Source: Archangium primigenium
Lineage (GTDB): Bacteria; Myxococcota; Myxococcia; Myxococcales; Myxococcaceae
Assembly (NCBI RefSeq): GCF_016904885.1
Contig: NZ_JADWYI010000001.1
Span: 3,224,001-3,288,000 of the forward strand
Direction: 5' to 3'
Length of the DNA: 64,000 nt
Shown here: piece after piece, positions 58,112-64,000 of the stretch
How positions within the stretch are numbered: the stretch's first letter is position 1
Layout: every line of letters starts with the position of its first letter
Translations under genes and position numbers: made by a program
The notes under the pieces: generated by a model
Databases searched by the model: none
The model's input: only the letters and a program-made list of their open reading frames with translations
What the model was told of the DNA's origin: nothing

Positions 58112-58969
58112 TCAGTTCAGCAGCTCGGCGCGCTCGCGCAACTCCCGGACCGTCATTTCCAGCCGGTCCCGGTCCGGCGCGTCCGGCGACAGCTCCAGAC
58201 AGCGCTCCACGTCCTTGAGCGCCGCCCGGTAGGCGCCCAGGTTGGCCAGGAGCGCCGCGCGCGTGCGCAGCTCCCCCGGGTGGTTGGGCGCGAGCATGAG
58301 CAGGAGGTCCACCACGGCCAGCCCCCGCTCGTAGTCCCCGCGCTCCAGGTACACGCGCCGCAGGTTGGACAGCATCCGGTAGGCGATGAGTTCCACGGGC
58401 GCCGGCGACAGCATCGTCTCCGGGTTGAAGCGCAGCTGGGGCGCCACGCGCTCCAAGAGCTCCTTGCAGCCCTCCTCGGTGAGGATCTCCCCCTCGTTGA
58501 AGGGGTCCACCACGAGCTTGTGGTCCCCCGCGCTGCACGCCACGAGGAAGTGGCCGGGGAAGGACACGCCGTACAGGGGGATGCCCGCGCGCCGCGCCAC
58601 CTCCAGGTAGAGCACGGACAGGGAGATGGGCAGGCCCACCTTCCGCTCCAGCACCAAGTCCAGGAAGCTGTTGTCCGGCGAGTGGTAGTCGTCTTCGTTG
58701 CCGCGAAACCCCTCGATGTCCGCCAGCACGTGGCGCAGGGCGGTGAGGCCGGCCAGCACCTCCCCATGCCCTTCGTGGCGCTCCATCTCCACCTGGACCC
58801 GCGCCGCCAGGGCGTCGAGCGTGTGCAGACATGCCGCGGCGTCCAGGTGGGGCTGGTTGAGGGTGGCGATGGCCAGGGCGGCTAAGTCCAACCGCGGTGG
58901 ATCCGCGGCGAGCGCGGACACGAGGCGTTCGCGAGCGAGCGGTGGGCTCAAGGTCGAGGTGAGGCTCAC
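58112..58969 (-). CDS. SirB1-like transglutaminase-fold protein with TPR region
   Basis: The 285-residue protein has the transglutaminase-like core of the SirB1/YchA family: FRGNEDDYHSPDNSFLDLVL, KVGLPISLSVLYLEVARRAG, GVSFPGHFLVA, VVDPFNEGEIL, followed by a C-terminal TPR-like helical part (YLERGDYERGLAVVDLLL, LGAYRAALKDVERCLEL). The Cys expected of active transglutaminases is absent at the usual spot, so it is more likely a scaffold. Function is not established in the family. It is the first gene of a pair with the Nudix gene. Confidence 0.85.
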   Translation of the reverse strand: MSLTSTLSPPLARERLVSALAADPPRLDLAALAIATLNQPHLDAAACLHTLDALAARVQVEMERHEGHGEVLAGLTALRHVLADIEGFRGNEDDYHSPDNSFLDLVLERKVGLPISLSVLYLEVARRAGIPLYGVSFPGHFLVACSAGDHKLVVDPFNEGEILTEEGCKELLERVAPQLRFNPETMLSPAPVELIAYRMLSNLRRVYLERGDYERGLAVVDLLLMLAPNHPGELRTRAALLANLGAYRAALKDVERCLELSPDAPDRDRLEMTVRELRERAELLN

Positions 58970-59020
58970 GGAGAGAAGGACTAACCCACGGCGGGTTCAA
59001 CGGCAAAGGAGGGTGGACGC

Positions 59021-59299
59021 TCAGCTGCCCGGAGGTTCGGGGGGCAACAGCCGCCCCTTGATTTCGGCGTTGAAGGCCACGTGGGCGGAGATGAGCCCCG
59101 ACAGCAGCCCATCCTCGAACTCGAAGGTCGCGTGTTCCTTGAGTTTCGGGAAGTCGTGGGGGTTGCGCAATTCCTCGGGAGTGATGTTGGGCACCACTTC
59201 CCGGGCCAGCCGCAGCACCTTGGCCTGCTGCTGGGAAATCATCCGCTCGAAGAGCTTGCCGGCGATGGCCAGCATCTCGAGTCCACTCTCTTCCGTCAT
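59021..59299 (-). CDS. Small hypothetical protein
   Basis: A 92-residue protein, mostly helical and charged, with no signal peptide or named motif (MLAIAGKLFERMISQQQAK, ITPEELRNPHDFPKLKEH). The ATG at 59299 has an AGGACGCG site, and the short distance to the preceding gene (20 bp) suggests co-transcription with the YiiX-like gene. Function unknown. Similar short proteins occur in myxobacteria. Confidence 0.7.
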   Translation of the reverse strand: MTEESGLEMLAIAGKLFERMISQQQAKVLRLAREVVPNITPEELRNPHDFPKLKEHATFEFEDGLLSGLISAHVAFNAEIKGRLLPPEPPGS

Positions 59300-59319
59300 C
59301 GCGTCCTGTCTCCCTCGGC

Positions 59320-60903
59320 TCACTGCTGGGCGATGTCCCACTTCACCCGGCGCCACGAGCGCCGGAAGGCGGCCGCATCGCCCTCCACCGCATCCTGCTC
59401 CTGCTCCCGTCCTTCCAGGAACGCAACGAAATCCAACTGCCGGTCGCTCCGGTCGTACTCGGCGTCGAACAGCCGGACGAACTCGTTGGCGGGCAGGGTG
59501 CGCCGGCCGGCCACGTCCACCAGCCCGATGCGCACCCCCGTCTGGGCCTGGGCGGGCGCGTAGGCCTTGTAGACGAGCTCCGTGCACACGAGCGAGGCGT
59601 CGGAGAAGAAGTCGAAGTTGAAGTCGTAGGGCAGCCCCTGCAACTGGAAGGCACGCGCGATGGCCCGGGCCTTGTCCAGGGGCGACAGGCGCGGGCGCAG
59701 CACGCCCAGGTAGTCCACGTGCATGCCGTGCTCGGGGCCGGTGAAGGACACCCCCTCGCTGATGGACTCGATGATGCGGACGGCATCCCCGTGCGAGTCC
59801 GGCGCGGTGAAGGTGCTCCACTTGGCGGGGTACTCCCGGGCGAGGTACGCGGCGAGGCTGGGGGGGGCGCCGGGCAGGCCCTGGAGCCAGGCGCGCACCC
59901 CGGCGTCCCCGTCCAGATGCGTGGCCCAGTCCTGAGGCGTGCCCACATAGAGCTCGGCATGGGGCCAGAAGCCCGGCAGCCCGATGTTGGACAGGTACCA
60001 GTTCTGCCGGGCCACGAGGATGTCGCCTGGCTGCATCCGGGGCAACAGGGCGAGCACCTGCTCGCGGCGGATGAGGGGCCGGCCGATCCGCTTCACCTTG
60101 GTGTCGCCCATCCACTCGGCCACGGTGCGCTGGGTGGGGAAAATGGCCTGGGCGGTGGCGTCCTTGAGCACGTCCACGCCCGCCTTGGCGAAGAGCGTGA
60201 CGCCCCGGCTCGACAGCTGACTCCGGGCGGCCTGCACGTTGCGCCGCGACTCCTGCATCACCTGCTCCACGCCGGGCACGTCGAGCAGCCCGGACTTCTT
60301 GAACAGCAGCCGGGAGCGCTCCGCGTAGGTGTCCCCGGTGAGCAGCTGGGTGGTGGTGGAGACGTGGAGCGCCTTCTCCTTGAAGCGGGCGAAGGTGCGC
60401 GCGGGCAGGCCGTACTCCTCGGAGGGCTCGTCCAGCAGCACCTCGAGCTGGGCGCGGCCCGTGGTGAGCTCCGCGAAGGCGAGCCCGTGGGCGAGCTCCG
60501 CGGAGAGGGCGCCGTGCGTGAGGAGGAAGCCCCAGGTGTGCTGGGGGCGGCGGGTGAGCGCCGACTGCTTCACGAAGTCCCAGTAGCGCTGACGGATGCG
60601 CTCGAGCGACATGAAGTGGTCCGAGAAGGCGGCCCAGGTGGTGAGCAGGGCGCGCTTCTCGTCGGGGGAGTAGGGGACGTCCTGGGCGCGCAGGTAGAGC
60701 GCGCGCGTCTGGTCCAGGTGCGCGCGCAGGGCGAGCAGCCCCTGGGCGTCCCGCTGGAGGATCTCCAGGTCGCGCTGGGCCTGGGCGACGAAGGCCGACT
60801 CCTCCAGGGCGTAGACGCTCGTGACGGGCGCGGGGGACGGGGCGGAGGCGGGCGTCGCGAGGACGAGCCAGGAGGACAGGAGGAACAGGGGCGTGGAGGG
60901 CAT
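59320..60903 (-). CDS. YiiX/YebB-like NlpC/P60-type hydrolase with signal peptide
   Basis: The 527-residue protein has a signal peptide (LFLLSSWLVLATPASA), a long helical middle, and a C-terminal NlpC/P60-type domain of the YiiX family: PGDILVARQNWYLSNIGLPG, then FWPHAELYVG with the catalytic-type His, and DASLVCTELVYKAYAP with the Cys. Such enzymes cleave amide bonds, often in lipid or peptidoglycan contexts. The long N-terminal helical region is specific to this protein and its role is unknown. Confidence 0.8.
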   Translation of the reverse strand: MPSTPLFLLSSWLVLATPASAPSPAPVTSVYALEESAFVAQAQRDLEILQRDAQGLLALRAHLDQTRALYLRAQDVPYSPDEKRALLTTWAAFSDHFMSLERIRQRYWDFVKQSALTRRPQHTWGFLLTHGALSAELAHGLAFAELTTGRAQLEVLLDEPSEEYGLPARTFARFKEKALHVSTTTQLLTGDTYAERSRLLFKKSGLLDVPGVEQVMQESRRNVQAARSQLSSRGVTLFAKAGVDVLKDATAQAIFPTQRTVAEWMGDTKVKRIGRPLIRREQVLALLPRMQPGDILVARQNWYLSNIGLPGFWPHAELYVGTPQDWATHLDGDAGVRAWLQGLPGAPPSLAAYLAREYPAKWSTFTAPDSHGDAVRIIESISEGVSFTGPEHGMHVDYLGVLRPRLSPLDKARAIARAFQLQGLPYDFNFDFFSDASLVCTELVYKAYAPAQAQTGVRIGLVDVAGRRTLPANEFVRLFDAEYDRSDRQLDFVAFLEGREQEQDAVEGDAAAFRRSWRRVKWDIAQQ

Positions 60904-61081
60904 CGGGAAGGTCGGGCGCGGGGGCCGTGAAGCGGCAGTCTACCCGGGCCCTGGCTGTTTGGCTGCCCGGGGGCCTCCACGGGAAGGCGAGCCCCCCAGG
61001 TAGCCTGGAGGACACTTCATCCCCACGTTGTGTCCAAGCCCCGGAAGGCAAAGCAGCCCGGGCGGAAAGGCAGAGGACACG

Positions 61082-61402
61082 ATGGCATTCGGACAGGCGG
61101 AGGATCCAGCGCTCTCGATCACGCCCCACCTGGAGTCCGTGGAGTATCCGACCACGCGCGAACTCCTCGTCGAGGCCGCGGAGGACAGCGGAGCGCCGGT
61201 GGACATCATCAACGTGTTCAAGTCGCTGCCGCAGGAGGACTACGCGTCGCGGCGGGACGTGATGCGGGACCTGGCCGAGGCGGCGCGGCGCTTCGCCAGC
61301 GGCGGCCTGCGCGATGACGACGACGGCGTGGAGCGCGACCGCCGGGACATCGGCAAGCACGTCGTGGAGAGCGAGCTCGGCGAGAATCGGGGCCACCCGT
61401 AA
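61082..61402 (+). CDS. DUF2795 domain protein
   Basis: A 106-residue protein with a DUF2795 core (about 20-70: YPTTRELLVEAAEDSGAP, VINVFKSLP-type segment DIINVFKSLPQEDYASRRDV). The fold is a small helical domain found in many bacteria without known function. The C-terminus is acidic and charged (LRDDDDGVERDRRD). I chose the ATG at 61082; the longer frame reads through sequence rich in Pro and Gly with no similarity. It is a single gene divergent from the YiiX-like gene. Confidence 0.75.
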   Translation: MAFGQAEDPALSITPHLESVEYPTTRELLVEAAEDSGAPVDIINVFKSLPQEDYASRRDVMRDLAEAARRFASGGLRDDDDGVERDRRDIGKHVVESELGENRGHP

Positions 61403-61522
61403 CGCAGGGCCGCCCTCTGGGCACCCCTGGGCCGGGTCCGACCCCCGGCGCGCGGGTGCCCGGGTTTCTCCCTTCTACACCCCGTAAAACGCGTTTATAA
61501 CGCCTTCATGGGAATTCAACTC

Positions 61523-62752
61523 ATGAAGACGTGGGATGCGGGTGCGCCGGGCCGACGCCGGTTCATGGGCATGGCGCTGATGGCGGCGTGTGCCTTGCTG
61601 CCGCAGTCCGCCCGGGCGCAGCTCTCCAAGACGCTGGTGACGCCGGGCCCCACGGCGCCCGCGCAGAAGGTGTTCAACCTGCTGGTGGATCTGGAGAACG
61701 GTGCCCGCGCCAACAACGGCACGGCCCGGACGATCATCGGGCAGCACTGCGAGGCGCAGAAGGAGATCCACCAGGAAGGCAGCTACGCGGGCAAGTACTA
61801 CAACGAGGTCGTGCGGCTGTCGGGCAAGAAGCCCGCGTTCGTGGAGATGGACCTGGGCCCGGGGTGGTACCAGTCCTCCTTCAATGACAACACCGTGGAG
61901 TGGCGCGCCACCTTCAATGGCATCGGCTTCCTCCGGGACCGGTGGACGTACGGGGACGGGCTCGTCGGGGTGAGCTTCCACCATCCCTATCCGGGCAGCC
62001 CGTCGAAGAACTTCGAGAACACCCTGGTGGAGACGGCCACCAACGCGTCGGGCCAGCGGGTGAACCTGGACGATGCGTGGTTCCGGCGCCTGGTGGACTG
62101 GCAGAACAACACCGCCGAATACCAGACGCTGCTGCGCGACTTGAAGTGGGCCGCGGATCGCCTGCAGCCGCTCGCGGATGCGAACGTGCCGGTGCTCTTC
62201 CGGCCCTACCACGAGATGAACAAGCTCTCGGGTCGCTTCTGGTGGGCCAACCGCGATCCCTACCTCTACAAGCAATTGTGGAGCATCATCTTCAATTACA
62301 TGACCAACACCCGGGGCTTCAAGAACCTCCTCTGGGTGTGGACGCCGTACAACTGGGATGGCCAGTACGGCAAGAGCCCCTGGGACTACTACCCCACCGA
62401 GGGCGTCGACGTCGTCGGGGTCGACATCTACAGCGGCAATCCCTACTTCCCGGCCCGCTACTACGACGATCTCAAGCGCTACAACAAGCCGCGCATCCTG
62501 GCCGAGAATGACAAGCTGCCCGTGCGCTGGGACAAGAACATCTCCGAGATCGACGCCCGGCCGTGGGTGCTCTACACCATCTGGGGCGACCTGCTCGTCA
62601 AGGATGTCAGCGGCTCCGGCGCGCCCAACTACTGGAACACCGAGAACAGCTACAAGGCCATCAAGGACACGTACGCCCATGGCAAGGTGTTGACGGGTGG
62701 GGCGCAGGCGCCCAACGGCAACGCCAACTTCAACTGGATGTCCGTGCACTGA
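61523..62752 (+). CDS. Glycoside hydrolase family 26-like secreted enzyme
   Basis: The 409-residue protein has a Tat-type signal peptide (GRRRFMGMALMAACALLPQSARA) and a GH26 (beta-mannanase-type) barrel. The acid/base Glu is in LFRPYHEMN (Glu231) and the nucleophile Glu in RILAEND (Glu328), 97 residues apart as usual for the family, and LLWVWTPYNWDGQY is a typical GH26 stretch. It should hydrolyse a beta-mannan or related glycan outside the cytoplasm. The ATG at 61523 with GGGAA nearby is chosen; the ATG at 61508 is an alternative. Confidence 0.86.
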   Translation: MKTWDAGAPGRRRFMGMALMAACALLPQSARAQLSKTLVTPGPTAPAQKVFNLLVDLENGARANNGTARTIIGQHCEAQKEIHQEGSYAGKYYNEVVRLSGKKPAFVEMDLGPGWYQSSFNDNTVEWRATFNGIGFLRDRWTYGDGLVGVSFHHPYPGSPSKNFENTLVETATNASGQRVNLDDAWFRRLVDWQNNTAEYQTLLRDLKWAADRLQPLADANVPVLFRPYHEMNKLSGRFWWANRDPYLYKQLWSIIFNYMTNTRGFKNLLWVWTPYNWDGQYGKSPWDYYPTEGVDVVGVDIYSGNPYFPARYYDDLKRYNKPRILAENDKLPVRWDKNISEIDARPWVLYTIWGDLLVKDVSGSGAPNYWNTENSYKAIKDTYAHGKVLTGGAQAPNGNANFNWMSVH

Positions 62753-62763
62753 GCCGCGCGAGC

Positions 62764-62789
62764 GGGGACGGACCCACGGGTCCGTCCCC
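62764..62789. terminator. Bidirectional terminator hairpin
   Basis: GGGGACGGACCC (62764-62775) and GGGTCCGTCCCC (62778-62789) are perfect inverted repeats, so at least an 11-bp stem forms. It lies 12 bp after the GH26 stop and 9 bp before the end of the convergent acyl-CoA-binding gene. Confidence 0.8.
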
Positions 62790-62797
62790 GTCCGGAC

Positions 62798-63058
62798 TCA
62801 CTTCTTGAGCAGCCGGTTCACCAGGTCCACGTACTTCTGCATGGCCTCGGTCTTGCCCAGGCCCTTCTTCTTCGTCCAGGCGTCGAACTTGGCGCGGTCC
62901 TTGACGCTGAACACGCCCGGGCGCTCGCCCGTCACATCGCCCTGGCTGCCCTGCTTGTAGAGCGCGTACAGCTCCAGCAGCGTGTCATTGCCGGGGCTGG
63001 CCGACAGCGTCTTCACATCGGTCTGCGCCTTCGTGAACTGCGCATTCAAGTCAGACAT
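62798..63058 (-). CDS. Acyl-CoA-binding protein
   Basis: The 86-residue protein matches the ACBP family in length and motifs: LLELYALYKQGSQGDV, then KFDAWTKKKGLGKTEAMQKY, with the conserved Tyr and Lys of the acyl-CoA pocket. It binds medium- and long-chain acyl-CoA esters in the cytosol. The ATG at 63058 has a GAGGACCCC site. Bacterial ACBPs are patchily distributed and common in myxobacteria. Confidence 0.92.
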   Translation of the reverse strand: MSDLNAQFTKAQTDVKTLSASPGNDTLLELYALYKQGSQGDVTGERPGVFSVKDRAKFDAWTKKKGLGKTEAMQKYVDLVNRLLKK

Positions 63059-63186
63059 GGGGGTCCTCGCGGGGGGGTCGGGCGGTGACGCTAGCGCCCA
63101 CCCCACCGCGCGTCCACGGACTCGGGAGGCCCGGGGGTCGGATGCGCTCGCGGGCGGCGACGCTTTCTGACAGCTTCCCGGGCGTC

Positions 63187-64000
63187 ATGCGGACCCCTCC
63201 CGTCTCCTGCCTCCTCGTGTTCGCGGCCCTGGTCGGCGCGTGCCACCACGACATCCCCTCCCTGGACCCCCGGTTCGTCGTAGAGCCCCCCCTGCGGCCC
63301 ACCTTCCTTCCTCCCGAGGACGGGCCGCTCGTGGAGACGGTGCGGGGCGCGTCCGGCGCTCAAGAGGTGGAGTTGACCACGGTCTCCCTCTTCACACCCG
63401 AGGCGCCGGGGTGGCTGCTCACCCAGCGTGTGACGCGCTCGCGCTACACCCGGGCGGGCGTGGAGGTGCGCTCGTGGGTGGACGAGGCGCTCCAGCGCGC
63501 GCCCCTGCGGTTGCGGCTCGCGGCGGATGGCACCTTCGTGCGGCTGGAGGCGCCCGACGCCGCGCGGGCCGCCCTGCGGGAGCTGTCCACCGCGGGCTGG
63601 GATGTGTCCGCCCTGGAGCGCGTGCTCGCCCCGGACGCCCTGGAGGCGCGCACCCGGCGCGAGTGGGAGGTGACCTATGGGGGCGTCTACGGGCGCACGT
63701 GGGTGCCGGGGCAGCGCGGCCATGCCGTGGGCGGGCTGAGCCTGGCGGACGGCGAGGTGACGTACCTCTTGGAGCGCACGCTGACGGGCACCCGGCTCAC
63801 CGAGCAGGGTGAGGTGCTGGTGTTCGCCCTGCGCTGCCTGGGGCCTCCGGGTGACACCTCGCCGCCGGAGGTGTGGGACGTGTGGCGCTCGGCGGGCGAG
63901 CCGCCGCTGACGCCCGGCGTGGAGTGCGACGGTGAACAGTGGTTGGGCAAGGGGCGCTTCCTCCCGGTCCGTCGGACCTTCACCCTACGGGGCCAACGGG
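63187..64000 (+). CDS. Lipoprotein, N-terminal part (cut by window edge)
   Basis: An open frame runs from the ATG at 63187 to the right edge without a stop, giving 271 residues so far. The start MRTPPVSCLLVFAALVGAC is a lipoprotein signal with Cys19 as the lipidated residue. The rest is soluble, with no motif I can name (for example EVELTTVSLFTPEAPGWLLT, WEVTYGGVYGRTWVPG). Frames on the other strand across it are shorter and codon-wise less plausible. Function unknown. Confidence 0.75.
   Translation, partial: MRTPPVSCLLVFAALVGACHHDIPSLDPRFVVEPPLRPTFLPPEDGPLVETVRGASGAQEVELTTVSLFTPEAPGWLLTQRVTRSRYTRAGVEVRSWVDEALQRAPLRLRLAADGTFVRLEAPDAARAALRELSTAGWDVSALERVLAPDALEARTRREWEVTYGGVYGRTWVPGQRGHAVGGLSLADGEVTYLLERTLTGTRLTEQGEVLVFALRCLGPPGDTSPPEVWDVWRSAGEPPLTPGVECDGEQWLGKGRFLPVRRTFTLRGQR

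Overview
The window is very GC-rich DNA from a myxobacterium, most likely of the Cystobacterineae type (Archangium, Cystobacter, Stigmatella or a relative). Two gene sets point there: a catecholate siderophore operon with the gene content of the myxochelin clusters (mxcC-D-E-F-G plus a class II DAHP synthase and the receptor mxcH), and the alternative isovaleryl-CoA operon (aibR-aibA-aibB-aibC-mvaS), which is characteristic of myxobacteria. The genus is an inference; no rRNA or other taxonomic marker is present.

Layout. 1-1.9 kb: cysteine biosynthesis (cysE, then cysK running off the left edge) and a hypothetical gene. 2-16.3 kb (minus strand): the myxochelin locus. A strong Fur box at 16265-16283 precedes mxcC-mxcD-mxcE-mxcF-mxcG-aroA5, which are tightly packed with several 4-base start/stop overlaps. 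A second Fur box at 5760-5778 sits on the start codon of the TonB-dependent receptor mxcH, followed by a lipoprotein gene. A ferritin-like gene lies just upstream of the operon and is separated from it by a large hairpin. 17-20 kb: a frameshifted TlpA-like thioredoxin gene, a polysaccharide-lyase lipoprotein and a cyclic-nucleotide-binding protein. 19.9-22.5 kb: trxB, a Cys/Met-metabolism PLP enzyme and moaC in one overlapping operon. 22.6-26.8 kb: a TrxR-like flavoprotein, a GlxA-type AraC regulator, and a divergent operon of hydrolase, crotonase and SnoaL-like genes. 26.9-29.6 kb: a histidine kinase and its response regulator.

29.6-45.1 kb looks like an acquired island. It holds a three-gene, translationally coupled NRPS operon on the minus strand: a 3622-residue C-A-T-E/C-A-T/C-A-T-TE synthetase, a stand-alone ligase lacking its usual N-terminal part but carrying an unexplained C-terminal extension, and a cupin-like protein. 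The wording of these proteins resembles actinobacterial enzymes. Beside it lie two tandem remnants of tyrosine-recombinase C-termini that differ only at synonymous positions, and a DUF3800 gene. The first condensation domain of the big NRPS resembles that of MxcG/EntF, so it may accept 2,3-dihydroxybenzoate from the nearby myxochelin machinery. This is the most interesting candidate system in the window.

45.4-50 kb: the aib-mvaS operon with a perfect 16-bp palindromic operator. 50-64 kb: ordinary chromosomal genes (a calcium-binding-repeat exported protein, two paired DUF4139 proteins, an epimerase with an acyltransferase, a hydrolase, a Nudix enzyme, a SirB1-like protein, a YiiX-like hydrolase, a DUF2795 protein, a GH26 glycosidase, an acyl-CoA-binding protein and a lipoprotein cut by the right edge). 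No rRNA, tRNA, CRISPR array or intact insertion sequence was seen.
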